Shown piece by piece: positions 1-8,688 of a stretch of 56,756 bases of DNA. Source of the DNA: an uncultured Erysipelotrichaceae bacterium. GTDB taxonomy: Bacteria > Bacillota_I > Bacilli_A > Erysipelotrichales > Erysipelotrichaceae. How positions within the stretch are numbered: position 1 is the stretch's first letter; each line of letters opens with the position of its first letter. Both the position numbers and the translations under genes were made by a program. The notes beneath the pieces are model-generated. The model was not told the DNA's origin. It saw only the letters and a list, made by a program, of their open reading frames with translations, and did not search any database. The DNA lies in contig CACWLH010000006.1 of the NCBI GenBank assembly GCA_902761625.1, positions 1 to 56,756 of the forward strand. Reading direction: 5' to 3'.

Positions 1-40
1 ATAGCCTTTTGGTGAAGTATGCACGCTGCCAGGTTATCAC

Positions 41-68
41 AAGGAAGAGTTCAGCTCTTCCTTTTTTT
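41..68 (+). terminator. Rho-independent terminator of a gene upstream of the window
   Basis: Stem GGAAGAG / CTCTTCC (43-49 with 55-61) around a five-base loop is followed by a run of seven T. It ends a transcript arriving from before base 1; stop codons lie at 2-4 and 13-15 in two frames. Confidence 0.75.
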
Positions 69-314
69 CGCTTCTCTTTCCTTCAGCATGATCCTGTATT
101 GCAGGAACATCAGCTTACAAACTGCAATCTCATGAATTCCGGCTTTGCATCTGACCAAAGTCACTTACGCCCTGCTTTTTTCAGATTTGCTGTCATTATG
201 TGCAGTATGGTCCGGTATAGATAAAGTGGCGCAATCAATTTCATTAATACTATTTGATATAGTATTAAAATGATAAACTTGATAACTGTATAAATGGAAT
301 GAGATGGATTGGAT
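69..314. other. Intergenic region before the LRR-Ltp gene
   Basis: No convincing gene is present; the only long open frame here starts upstream of the terminator and runs through it, so I treat it as spurious. The region turns AT-rich near 235-300 and holds the palindrome at 244-268 and a possible -10 box TATAAA at 289-294. No good -35 is visible. Confidence 0.5.
244..268. promoter_or_regulatory. Perfect 10-bp inverted repeat, possible operator
   Basis: TTAATACTAT and ATAGTATTAA flank a five-base spacer, giving a 25-bp perfect palindrome about 50-70 bp upstream of the start at 315. No T-run follows, so it is not a terminator. Its size and symmetry suit a dimeric regulator; which one is unknown. 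Confidence 0.45.
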
Positions 315-1628
315 ATGAGTCAATACAAAACAGAAAATGTGACGGATTACAGTCCTGCTGTTTATGATAATGAAATCGATGAACTAAGTACAGGCCCAGC
401 TGAACAGGATCAGGCTCCGCATATGGTGATTGATGAAGTTTGTCTGATCAGATACGACGGTTCTGAAAGCAGAGTTGTAATACCTCCATATGTCACATCA
501 ATCAAACCGAACGCTTTCAAAGAATGCAAAACTGTCAGGGAAGTTATTATTCCTGACAGCATCACCGTGATACCTGAAGGAACATTTGAAAAATGCACAA
601 AACTCGAGATGGTAAAACTTCCCGAGTGCCTGGAAATGATCGGTTCAAGTGCATTCAAAGACTGCATCAATCTGACAGATATGAGTCTTCCGTCTTCTGT
701 GCAGAAGATCGGCAGTGACGCTTTCCTCAATACAGATCGCCTGAATTATGAAACGCTTTTTGAAAAACCTGCCATATCCGGTAAATCCATCAGAATCTCC
801 GATTCGTGGTTTGAGAATGAATACAGACTGGTATGCGAACGTCTGACACCAAAGAGTGATACCATATACAACCGCGGCATATTTGGCGTGGTATACCGTT
901 TTATCAGTAAGAATCTGGCGATGGTGATTATTGTCCTTCTGCTTTTAACCGCATGCAGAATAGCCATACGTCTTGAGCTGATTTCAAAGTCCTCACCGCC
1001 CGAAATAGAGAGCAGTGAGAAGGATGATAAATTATATAAGAATATGGCAGTGAGAGCAGTCAGGGATTGCCTTGAATATCAGCCTTTATCATACAGCCGC
1101 ATCGTTGAGCTGCTCATTCAAGGCGGGTATACGGAAGAGGAAGCGCATTACGGTGCGGATCATTGCGGAGCAGACTGGAATGAACAGGCGTTAAAAAGAG
1201 CTGGGGAGTATCTGGAATATTCATTATTCTCATACACGCGTCTGGTGGATTTTCTGGGTCAATATGACGGCTTTTCAAAGGAGGAGGCTGTTTACGCGGC
1301 AGATCACTGCGGCGCGGACTGGAATAAACAGGCTGTCAAAAAGGCTGAGTTTACTCTTGAAAATGTGTCTTACTCATACACCGGGCTGGTTGATGTTCTT
1401 ACCGACTATGGTTTTACAGATGATGAAGCGATTTATGGCGCGGATCACTGCGGAGCAGACTGGAATGAGCAGGCTGCAAAAGCCGCAAAGAAGTATCTGA
1501 ACTCGTCTTCCGGCAAATCATACGAGGAAGTGGTTGCGTATCTCACGGAACAGGCCGGTTTCACATATGATGAAGCGGTTAACGGTATTAATTCAGCAGT
1601 GACTCAATATATGAATGATCAGAACTGA
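315..1628 (+). CDS. Membrane protein with N-terminal leucine-rich repeats and C-terminal Ltp-type repeats
   Basis: 437 residues from ATG 315 (an in-frame TTG at 309 is the alternative). Residues about 55-140 are BspA-type leucine-rich repeats with the pattern IKPNAFKECKTVREVIIPDS. Residues about 200-218 form one strong membrane helix. Residues 244-432 hold four repeats of about 48 residues, three of which contain ADHCGADWNxQA. These resemble Ltp, the repeat family of host cell surface-exposed lipoproteins, whose phage TP-J34 member blocks superinfection. There is no signal peptide, so the LRR part should be cytoplasmic and the Ltp repeats outside (inference). LLLLTAC within the helix resembles a lipobox but is too internal. 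Domain calls are by pattern; function is unknown. Confidence 0.75.
   Translation: MSQYKTENVTDYSPAVYDNEIDELSTGPAEQDQAPHMVIDEVCLIRYDGSESRVVIPPYVTSIKPNAFKECKTVREVIIPDSITVIPEGTFEKCTKLEMVKLPECLEMIGSSAFKDCINLTDMSLPSSVQKIGSDAFLNTDRLNYETLFEKPAISGKSIRISDSWFENEYRLVCERLTPKSDTIYNRGIFGVVYRFISKNLAMVIIVLLLLTACRIAIRLELISKSSPPEIESSEKDDKLYKNMAVRAVRDCLEYQPLSYSRIVELLIQGGYTEEEAHYGADHCGADWNEQALKRAGEYLEYSLFSYTRLVDFLGQYDGFSKEEAVYAADHCGADWNKQAVKKAEFTLENVSYSYTGLVDVLTDYGFTDDEAIYGADHCGADWNEQAAKAAKKYLNSSSGKSYEEVVAYLTEQAGFTYDEAVNGINSAVTQYMNDQN
1155..1475 (+). repeat. Three near-identical DNA repeats inside the Ltp region
   Basis: Units of about 36 bp at 1155-1190, 1299-1334 and 1440-1475 encode ADHCGADWN(E/K)QA and differ by only a few bases, while the sequence between them has diverged more. 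This suggests recent duplication or selection on this segment of each Ltp repeat. Confidence 0.7.
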
Positions 1629-1769
1629 ATGCGCCTTTACGGGACATACTGTTTTACGCCTCAGATGACCCTGATCATATATACATGACGCGATTGGGAA
1701 CCATTGTTCTATTTACTTTATCGCCAAAATGATTTAGCATTTTTATAGTGAAAAAAGGAGTAGATCATT

Positions 1770-3431
1770 ATGAATATTTCACCTCTTCAGAAAGAAAGAC
1801 TTCAGTATCAGCCGAAGCTTCCCGGAATGCTCAGACACGGTATCGCCGCGATCTGCGTAAAGGAAGGCGAAGAGACACAGAGTGTCGCTGATCAGGAAAA
1901 GATCAAGGAATTGTTCCCGAACACTTACGGAAAAAGAGAAATCACATTTGAAAAGGGCGAAAACACATCAGCAGCCAAGAAGCAGGTTGTAGGTGTTATC
2001 CTCTCCGGCGGCCAGGCACCTGGCGGACACAATGTTGTCACAGGTCTCTATGACGCTCTGAAGGCTACAAACCCCGAAAATGTTCTTTACGGATTCAAGA
2101 ACGGTCCGAGCGGACTTCTGGATGATGACTACCTCGTCTTTGATGATGAGTATATCGACCAGTTCAGAAACACCGGCGGATTCGATATCATCGGTTCCGG
2201 CAGAACAAAGCTCGAGACAGAAGAGCAGTTTGCGGTAGCAGCTGAAGTATGCAAGAAGCATGGCATCACAGCGATCGTAATCATCGGCGGTGACGACTCC
2301 AATACAAACGCAGCAGTTCTGGCTGAATATTTCGCAGCTCATGAGACAGGCGTTCAGGTCATCGGCTGCCCGAAGACCATCGACGGCGACCTCAAGAACG
2401 AGGATATCGAATGCTCATTCGGTTTTGACACAGCGACAAAGACATACAGTGAAGTCATCGGCAACATTGAAAGAGATGCCAACTCCGCAAAGAAGTACTG
2501 GCACTTTGTCAAGGTTATGGGCCGTTCCGCTTCCCATGTCGCACTCGAGTGTGCTCTGGAAACACAGCCGAACATCTGCCTGATCTCTGAAGAGGTTGAG
2601 GCCAAGAAGATGTCCCTGTCCCAGATTGCTGACTATATCGCTGATTCCGTCAACAAGAGAGCTGACAACGGCATGAACTTCGGCGTTGCCATCATTCCGG
2701 AAGGCGTTGTTGAATTCGTTCCGGAATTCAAGACTCTGATCGCTGAAATCAATGAACTGCTGGCCGGCGCAAAGGCTGAAGAGTTCAATGCTCTGCCGAC
2801 ATGGGCTGACAAGTATGCCTTCATTGAAAAGGGTCTGACTCCTGAATCCATGGCAGTCTTCGCAATTCTGCCGCAGACCATTCAGCAGCAGCTCTTCCTC
2901 GAAAGAGACCCTCACGGAAACGTTCAGGTTTCCCTGATCGAATCCGAAAAGCTGTTCTCCGCTCTGGTCAAGGCAAAGCTTGATGAGAGAAAGGCAGCCG
3001 GCACATACAAGGGCAAGTTCTCCGCTCTGCACCACTTCTTCGGTTACGAAGGAAGATGCGCATTCCCGTCCAACTTCGATGCGGACTACTGCTATTCCCT
3101 CGGCTACAACGCATTCATGCTGATCCAGTACGGCTACAACGGATATCTGTCCAAGATCTCCAACCTGTCCAAGCCTGCGGATGAATGGGTTGCCGGCGGT
3201 ATGCCGATCACCAAGATGATGAACATGGAAAGAAGACACGGCGAGGACAAGCCTGTTATCAGAAAGGCTCTTGTTGAACTCGACGGCAAGCCGTTCAAGT
3301 ACTTCGAAGCGCACAGAGATGCATGGGCTGTTGAAACAGCTTATACATATCCGGGTGCGATCCAGTACTACGGACCGTCTTCCGTATGCGACATCACCAC
3401 AAGAACACTCGCACTCGAAAAAGGCGAATAA
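1770..3431 (+). CDS. pfp: Pyrophosphate-fructose 6-phosphate 1-phosphotransferase, long form
   Basis: 553 residues, the size of the long PFP group (plant beta subunit/spirochaete type). It reversibly phosphorylates fructose 6-phosphate with PPi instead of ATP in glycolysis. Visible motifs are GGQAPGGHN (80-88), GGDDS (173-177) and [10 protein letters not shown] (201-210). The Asp in GGDDS, where ATP enzymes have Gly, together with the Lys of PKTIDGD, is the accepted mark of PPi specificity. AAAAAAGGAG stands before ATG 1770 and a strong terminator follows, so it looks monocistronic. Codon use (many AAG, CTC, GAA) suggests high expression. A second PPi-type PFK lies at 13795. Confidence 0.93.
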   Translation: MNISPLQKERLQYQPKLPGMLRHGIAAICVKEGEETQSVADQEKIKELFPNTYGKREITFEKGENTSAAKKQVVGVILSGGQAPGGHNVVTGLYDALKATNPENVLYGFKNGPSGLLDDDYLVFDDEYIDQFRNTGGFDIIGSGRTKLETEEQFAVAAEVCKKHGITAIVIIGGDDSNTNAAVLAEYFAAHETGVQVIGCPKTIDGDLKNEDIECSFGFDTATKTYSEVIGNIERDANSAKKYWHFVKVMGRSASHVALECALETQPNICLISEEVEAKKMSLSQIADYIADSVNKRADNGMNFGVAIIPEGVVEFVPEFKTLIAEINELLAGAKAEEFNALPTWADKYAFIEKGLTPESMAVFAILPQTIQQQLFLERDPHGNVQVSLIESEKLFSALVKAKLDERKAAGTYKGKFSALHHFFGYEGRCAFPSNFDADYCYSLGYNAFMLIQYGYNGYLSKISNLSKPADEWVAGGMPITKMMNMERRHGEDKPVIRKALVELDGKPFKYFEAHRDAWAVETAYTYPGAIQYYGPSSVCDITTRTLALEKGE

Positions 3432-3459
3432 TCCCTGAATCATCAATTCAGCTGACTGA

Positions 3460-3491
3460 GGAAGTTTCCGGCAACGGAAACTTCCTTTTTT
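3460..3491 (+). terminator. Terminator after pfp
   Basis: Perfect 10-bp stem GGAAGTTTCC / GGAAACTTCC (3460-3469 and 3476-3485) with a six-base loop and six T. Confidence 0.9.
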
Positions 3492-3595
3492 CCCTGATTT
3501 GTCATCACAGACAGATGAAAAATCAAAAAGTTTATGCGATAATAATCATGTATTTATGCGTCAGTATTACAGCATAATGACTGAGAGGTAACTTT

Positions 3596-4930
3596 ATGGC
3601 TGATAATAAAAACCTTTATTACATCTGCGGATTGTTTGCGTGCGGAATCGCGCTTGGTGCGATTGCCGGAATGAGCGGCAAATCATCAGCTCCTTCAGCA
3701 CCGGCAGCTGCTGAAACTCCTGCTGCGGAAGGCGAGCAGACACCGGAAGCGGCACCGGCGGAAACAGACACCGGCATCACGGTCGCGAAAGTTGCGGAAA
3801 GCGGAACAGGCATCACTGTCACCAAGGCAGATGACTGGTCAGTGCAGTTCCCGAACCAGTATGAAACATACATGATGAACAACGAGAATGACGAAGTTGT
3901 TGAATATACAGAGGAACATCCTTATATTCAGAGGCTCTATGCCGGCTACGGCTTCGCCAAATCATACGGTTCCGCCAGAGGACATACGTATGTCATCACC
4001 GATCTGACCTCAACCGGCAGACCGCACAAACTGGCCAACTGCTTCACCTGCAAAACAAGTGATTTTACTGCCAAGGCGCTGAATGACGGCGATGCCGCAT
4101 ATGCGATGGCATTTGAGGATTTTGAGAATCAGATCACCGATCCGTTCGGATGCTTCCACTGCCATTCCAATGAACCGGGCACCATGTATGTGACTCACAC
4201 ATATCTTGCAAATGCGCTGGGCAGCGATCTGAACAAGGTTGATGCGGCGACACTCTCCTGCGGACAGTGCCATTCCGAATACTATTTCGATCCCGCCACA
4301 AAGGCGACATCCTTCGGCTACACAAGCATGGCCGGCATGAATCCGGATGACATCCTCGCTTATGAGAATGCGCTGGTTGATGGCGAAGGCAACATGTTCG
4401 CTGACTGGGTGGATGAGGAAAACGGCATCCGCAAGCTCAAAGTCCAGCATCCTGAATTCGAAACCTTCCTCGGTGAGGGATCCCCTCACGAATCAAGCAC
4501 AAGCATGCTGCAGCTGACATGTGCCGACTGCCACATGGGCACAGCAACTGCGGAAGACGGAACCAAGTTCACAAACCACAACTGGACAAGTCCTTTGGAC
4601 AATCAGGCATTGCTTGATGCCAACTGCTCACAGTGCCACAAGGATCTCAAGGCTGATGTCGAAAAGATCCAGGCTGAGTACTGGACAAGAGTCGACGCGG
4701 ATGCGGAACAGCTCAAGTCTCTCAATGACAAGCTGACCGAGGCGATCAATGCCGGCACAATTGCGGATGACAAGCTGGAAGACTGCCGTATGGCACTCAG
4801 AAGCGCACAGTGGTACTGGGACTTCGTATTCGTCGAAAACAGCAACGGCGTTCATAACAAGAAGCTGACCGCTCATTGCCTCGACCAGGCTGAAACATTC
4901 ATGGAACAGGCTTCCGGTCTGATGCAGTAA
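3596..4930 (+). CDS. nrfA: Membrane-anchored pentaheme cytochrome c nitrite reductase (NrfA)
   Basis: 444 residues. It reduces nitrite to ammonium with six electrons outside the cytoplasmic membrane. Five heme sites are visible: the NrfA-specific CFTCK (149-153, lysine-ligated catalytic heme), then CFHCH (186), CGQCH (222), CADCH (309) and CSQCH (344). Catalytic equivalents are present: Arg128 in ARGHTY, Lys153, Tyr in CHSEYYF (228-230) and His285 in KVQH, with Lys282, Gln284 and the Glu-Tyr as calcium ligands. The N-terminus is a hydrophobic segment (about 8-26) followed by an Ala/Pro/Glu-rich linker to about 60, which suggests an uncleaved anchor. No nrfH quinol dehydrogenase is adjacent. 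resB and ccsA follow directly and should mature its hemes. RBS GAGAGG precedes ATG 3596. Confidence 0.9.
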   Translation: MADNKNLYYICGLFACGIALGAIAGMSGKSSAPSAPAAAETPAAEGEQTPEAAPAETDTGITVAKVAESGTGITVTKADDWSVQFPNQYETYMMNNENDEVVEYTEEHPYIQRLYAGYGFAKSYGSARGHTYVITDLTSTGRPHKLANCFTCKTSDFTAKALNDGDAAYAMAFEDFENQITDPFGCFHCHSNEPGTMYVTHTYLANALGSDLNKVDAATLSCGQCHSEYYFDPATKATSFGYTSMAGMNPDDILAYENALVDGEGNMFADWVDEENGIRKLKVQHPEFETFLGEGSPHESSTSMLQLTCADCHMGTATAEDGTKFTNHNWTSPLDNQALLDANCSQCHKDLKADVEKIQAEYWTRVDADAEQLKSLNDKLTEAINAGTIADDKLEDCRMALRSAQWYWDFVFVENSNGVHNKKLTAHCLDQAETFMEQASGLMQ

Positions 4931-4954
4931 ACGCTTCTTCACAGTAACATGTGA

Positions 4955-4985
4955 AATACCGTCTCCAGTCAGACGGTATTTTTTT
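4955..4985 (+). terminator. Terminator/attenuator between nrfA and resB
   Basis: Nine-bp stem AATACCGTC / GACGGTATT with an eight-base loop runs into a T-run. The resB ribosome site GGAAAG begins right at its end, so it probably reduces but does not abolish readthrough into resB-ccsA. Confidence 0.75.
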
Positions 4986-5002
4986 GGAAAGTATTGGTGT
5001 TT

Positions 5003-6256
5003 ATGAAAAAATTCTATCAATTCCTGAGGTCCATGACATTCGGACTGATTCTGCTCGGAATCATCGTTGTTCTGTCCGTGATCGGCTCCGTGATTCCCCA
5101 GTCCCAGCATGCCATGACCTATGTGAATCAATATCCGTCCATGTACCGGATCATCCTGGCGCTTGGCTTTGACCATATCTTCACTTCGTGGTATTTTCTG
5201 CTGATCTCGGCATTGCTGTGTGTCAATCTGACCCTTTGTTCTGTGATCCGTTTCCGCTCTGTGCTCAATCACCGGGTGGAAATTGAAAAAGCGGCTCAGG
5301 TTCCGGCTGCTGTAAAGCTGAATGAGGCTGAGATTGAGGCAGTGCGCAGGGCGCTGGAAAAGGATCATTGCTCACGTAATGAATTTGAAGGCAAAGGTAC
5401 GGTTTATTCGAAAAACAGCTTCGGCCGCTTCGGCACATTCATTACCCATCTCGGCATTCTGCTGACGGTCATCTTCTGGGCAGCCGCCATGTATCTGCCG
5501 CGGATTCTGGATGAAACGTGCATGCCCAAAGAGTCGATCACGCTGGAAGACGGCACACAGATCTATGTCGATTCCTTCTCCATTGAAACCGACGCGAAGC
5601 TCGATTTCAAAAGCATGGTCAATATCATCCTGCCCGATGGCAGAGAAAGCGGCCTGAGGGAATCCAGTGTCAACCATCCCGTCTCATTCGGAAGATACAA
5701 GGTTTACCAGCAGACTTACGGCACGATCGGAAGAGTCACGGTCACAAGCGGCGATGGCAAGCAGGATTCATTCTATCTTGAAACAAATGATTTCCTTTCC
5801 GCCGACGGAAAAAACGGTATTCTCTATGACAACCTCTATCCTGATTTTGTCGAAGAGAACGGACAGATGCGGGTGATCAGCTCCACCAGCGGATCATATA
5901 AAAATCCCGTTTATGTCTATACGGTTGTGGAGGATGGAGCGCAGAAGGAAGTGATGCTGGCATTCCCGGGGGATGTGCAGGAAATCGGTGAATTCTCCAT
6001 TCACTTCGATGATCCGGTCGAATATCCGGGACTCAGAATCAAACAGTCTCCGGCATTCGTCAATCTCTGCCTGCTGCTTTCATTTCTGATCATGACCGTC
6101 GGTCTTTATATCACGTTTTTCCTGCAGCCGGTTCTGGTCTGTGTGAATGAGGAAGGCTACACATTGATCGGCACAAAGCAGGAGAGAATGAAAATTCTTC
6201 TGAATGACGCTTTGAGAGAATACAGAAACAGGGGAGGGGAACAGAAAGATGCTTGA
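5003..6256 (+). CDS. resB: Cytochrome c biogenesis protein ResB (Ccs1), system II
   Basis: 417 residues. With CcsA it forms the system II cytochrome c synthase, which exports heme and attaches it to CXXCH motifs outside the membrane. The N-terminus matches ResB: a membrane helix with SMTFGLILLGIIVVLSVIGS, then a second helix near 60-80 and a third near 135. A large extracellular domain follows, then a last helix near 355-375. ATG 5003 has GGAAAG about 11 bases upstream; TTG 4994 would sit too close to it. It overlaps ccsA by 8 bases. Its only visible cytochrome c client in the window is NrfA, just upstream. Confidence 0.88.
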   Translation: MKKFYQFLRSMTFGLILLGIIVVLSVIGSVIPQSQHAMTYVNQYPSMYRIILALGFDHIFTSWYFLLISALLCVNLTLCSVIRFRSVLNHRVEIEKAAQVPAAVKLNEAEIEAVRRALEKDHCSRNEFEGKGTVYSKNSFGRFGTFITHLGILLTVIFWAAAMYLPRILDETCMPKESITLEDGTQIYVDSFSIETDAKLDFKSMVNIILPDGRESGLRESSVNHPVSFGRYKVYQQTYGTIGRVTVTSGDGKQDSFYLETNDFLSADGKNGILYDNLYPDFVEENGQMRVISSTSGSYKNPVYVYTVVEDGAQKEVMLAFPGDVQEIGEFSIHFDDPVEYPGLRIKQSPAFVNLCLLLSFLIMTVGLYITFFLQPVLVCVNEEGYTLIGTKQERMKILLNDALREYRNRGGEQKDA

Positions 6257-7061
6257 TTTTACTTTCTTCGCCGGACTTGTGCTTTACTTCTTATCCATGG
6301 TGGGCATGTTCGTTGCCATGGTTTTCCATCAGAAAAAACTCAATACAATCGCATGGTATATCTTCCTGGCGGCTGCCGCTTTCGAAACTGTTTATCTCAT
6401 CATGCGCGGTGTGAAGGCGGGAAGACTGCCGCTGTCCAACCAGTTTGAATTCGCCGCCTCCTTCTCATGGGGAATCGCGGTGATTCTGATCTTCATGCAC
6501 TATAAGCTGAAGATTGAATGGATTGACTCTTTTGGCGCCGCAATGGCATTCCTGATTCTCTCGTATGCGGCTCTGCAGCCCCGTGAGATCACAGAACTGA
6601 TGCCTGCTTTAAGAAGCGCGTGGTTCGGCTTCCATATCGGTTCCGCCGCTTTCTCCTATGCATCGTTCCTGCTGGCCGGCGCTGCCGGGATCCGCTATAT
6701 CCTGACTTACCGGAAGAATCCGCAGGATGAGCGTCTGGAAAAGATGGATTATATGATTTACAGACTGATCGCGGTGGGATTATTGCTGCTGACGATCACG
6801 ATTCTCTCTGGCGCCATCTGGGCGGAAGAGGCCTGGTCAAGCTTCTGGACATGGGATCCCAAGGAAGTATGGGCACTCATCACATGGATTCTCTATGCGA
6901 TCTATCTGCATCTGCGGCTGACCAGACGTAAAACGGGAACCTTTCTGGCATGGTATGCGATCATCTCCATACCGGTTGTGCTGTTCACATTCATCGGTGT
7001 CAACACTCTCATACCGGGACTGCATTCCTATGGAAGTCTTTGGACTGATACATTGCTCTGA
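6249..7061 (+). CDS. ccsA: Cytochrome c biogenesis protein CcsA/ResC (heme handling)
   Basis: 270 residues, about eight membrane helices. The second half of system II; it binds heme through the tryptophan-rich WWD motif, seen here as WAEEAWSSFWTWDPKEVWAL. Conserved histidines that could ligate heme occur outside the motif (for example near GFHIGS and GLHSYG). Its start overlaps the end of resB, giving translational coupling, and RBS AGGGGAGG lies inside resB. A GC-rich terminator follows. nrfA, resB and ccsA are read as one functional unit. Confidence 0.9.
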   Translation: MLDFTFFAGLVLYFLSMVGMFVAMVFHQKKLNTIAWYIFLAAAAFETVYLIMRGVKAGRLPLSNQFEFAASFSWGIAVILIFMHYKLKIEWIDSFGAAMAFLILSYAALQPREITELMPALRSAWFGFHIGSAAFSYASFLLAGAAGIRYILTYRKNPQDERLEKMDYMIYRLIAVGLLLLTITILSGAIWAEEAWSSFWTWDPKEVWALITWILYAIYLHLRLTRRKTGTFLAWYAIISIPVVLFTFIGVNTLIPGLHSYGSLWTDTLL

Positions 7062-7069
7062 TACAGATC

Positions 7070-7091
7070 AAGGCCGGCTCAGCCGGCTTTT
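7070..7091 (+). terminator. Terminator after ccsA
   Basis: GCCGGC-TCA-GCCGGC (7073-7078 and 7082-7087), extended by A-T pairs, followed by TTTT. Confidence 0.7.
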
Positions 7092-7178
7092 CATATGGCT
7101 TTATGCTTTTTGCGCAATCACTGAATCCACTGTCATTCAAAGGGGAAACGTACTATAATAGCGTGGCGTGAGGTATAT

Positions 7179-7631
7179 ATGAAAGAATGGAAAGCATATA
7201 CGGACAGTATTGAATCGACACATGAGCTCGGAAGAAAGATCGGGGAGAATGTGTCTGAGAATATGGTGATACTTCTTGACGGCGATCTTGGCGCAGGCAA
7301 GACAACCCTGACCCAGGGAATCGCGAAGGGACTTGGCGTCAGACGCAACGTGACCAGTCCGACATTCACAATTCTGAAAATCTACAAAGGCAGAATGCCT
7401 CTGTATCATATTGACGCATACCGTCTGGAGGGAGCGGCGCAGGACCTCGGTTTTGAGGAGCTGCTCGAAGACGGCGGGCTGACTGTGATCGAATGGTCGC
7501 AGTTCACACCGCAGCTGATCCCCGCGGAATATCTCACTGTTTCCATTCATCTGATGGAAGAGGATCAGCGGGAGTTCAGTTTTGAAGCCCATGGTGAAGC
7601 GTATGAAAAGCTTCTGGAGGAAATCGCATGA
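7179..7631 (+). CDS. tsaE: tRNA t6A biosynthesis ATPase TsaE (YjeE)
   Basis: 150 residues, normal length. P-loop ATPase that drives turnover of the TsaB-TsaD complex, which makes N6-threonylcarbamoyl-adenosine at position 37 of ANN-decoding tRNAs. Walker A GDLGAGKTT (35-43) and the family motif TSPTFT (59-64) are present. First of four overlapping genes (tsaE-tsaB-rimI-tsaD). A TATAAT at 7154-7159 lies 20 bases before the start; the -35 is weak. RBS GTGAGG. Confidence 0.95.
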   Translation: MKEWKAYTDSIESTHELGRKIGENVSENMVILLDGDLGAGKTTLTQGIAKGLGVRRNVTSPTFTILKIYKGRMPLYHIDAYRLEGAAQDLGFEELLEDGGLTVIEWSQFTPQLIPAEYLTVSIHLMEEDQREFSFEAHGEAYEKLLEEIA

Positions 7632-8224
7632 TCACATTATGTATGGATACAAGCCATGTATTTCTGGCTCTGGCTCTGATCAGGGATGACACCCTGATCG
7701 CCTCTGTCTGCGAGCAGTGCTGGAAAAGACAGTCGGAAGAGATCTTCCCGAAACTGATTGCCATGTGCGAAGAGGCGGGTGTCACACCGGATGACATCTC
7801 ACAGGTTGTGATTTCAAAGGGACCGGGTTCCTATACCGGTGTCAGAATCGCGATGACCGTGGCAAAGGTCTTATGCGCAATGAAAGACATTCCGCTTTAT
7901 ACAGTCGGCACATTGCAGCTGTATGCGGGAAACAGAACATGCCGCGTGATCATGGATGCCCGTTCGAAGCGCGCTTATACAAATCTTTATAAAGACGGCA
8001 TTGCCGTGAATGAGGACAGCGTGAAAGAGTGCGAAGAGATCAGAAATGAATATAACGGTGAGGAAATCATCGGAGACGGCAGACTGATCGGCATGGAAGA
8101 CGCATGGCCGGATATCTGCGCAAACTTCCTGGCGGTGAAGGACCGGTGGGAAAGAATGGACAACGTTCATCTGACCGTTCCCGAATATCTCAAGTCCTCA
8201 GAATCATACATGGTTAAAAAATGA
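7628..8224 (+). CDS. tsaB: tRNA t6A biosynthesis protein TsaB
   Basis: 198 residues. An inactive ASKHA-fold paralogue of TsaD that serves as its dimer partner. The N-terminal MDTSHVFLALAL strand and SKGPGSYTGVRIAMTVAK helix are the family signature. It overlaps tsaE and rimI by four bases each (ATGA), so translation is coupled. RBS GGAGG lies within tsaE. Confidence 0.92.
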   Translation: MITLCMDTSHVFLALALIRDDTLIASVCEQCWKRQSEEIFPKLIAMCEEAGVTPDDISQVVISKGPGSYTGVRIAMTVAKVLCAMKDIPLYTVGTLQLYAGNRTCRVIMDARSKRAYTNLYKDGIAVNEDSVKECEEIRNEYNGEEIIGDGRLIGMEDAWPDICANFLAVKDRWERMDNVHLTVPEYLKSSESYMVKK

Positions 8225-8688
8225 TCAGGGAAATGAGAAAAGAGGATCTCGGACGGATCACGGAACTTGAAAACGAACTGTTTCAGGATGACCCGTGGCC
8301 GATCGATGCGTTCCTTTATGAAATGGATGACAACCCGTTCGCCTTTCTTTATGTATATGAAAAAGACGGAAGGGTGATCGGATACGCTGATCTCTGGATC
8401 ACCTATGAACAGGCGCAGCTGGCCAATATCGCGGTTGCGCATGAATCATGGGGAAATGGATGCGGAAGTGAACTGATGGACTTCTGTGTGAAACAGGCCG
8501 TGAAAAACGGCTGTGAGAATCTCACCCTGGAAGTGCGCGTATCCAATGAAAGAGCGAAGAAACTATACGAAAAATACGGTTTTATCACAGCTGCGCTCCG
8601 TAAGCATTATTACGAAAACGGCGAGGACGCCCAGCTGATGATCAAACCGCTCGGAGGACTGGAAGATGACTTTGATTTTAGCGATTGA
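8221..8688 (+). CDS. rimI: Ribosomal protein S18-alanine N-acetyltransferase RimI (GNAT)
   Basis: 155 residues. GNAT fold that acetylates the N-terminal alanine of ribosomal protein S18. The acetyl-CoA loop is the segment after IAVAHESWGNGCGSELM, and LEVRVSNERAKKLYEKYGF is the typical C-terminal half. It sits between tsaB and tsaD, its usual place in Bacillota. The start overlaps tsaB by 4 bases and the end overlaps tsaD by 23. Confidence 0.88.
   Translation: MIREMRKEDLGRITELENELFQDDPWPIDAFLYEMDDNPFAFLYVYEKDGRVIGYADLWITYEQAQLANIAVAHESWGNGCGSELMDFCVKQAVKNGCENLTLEVRVSNERAKKLYEKYGFITAALRKHYYENGEDAQLMIKPLGGLEDDFDFSD

Noticed and set aside
9..224. 71-codon open frame at the window start
   Set aside because: It runs through a clear terminator (41-68), has no ribosome site and matches nothing.
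2415..3446. Long minus-strand open frame opposite pfp
   Set aside because: Shadow of a highly expressed gene with biased codons; no ribosome site, no recognisable protein, covers the PFP catalytic region.
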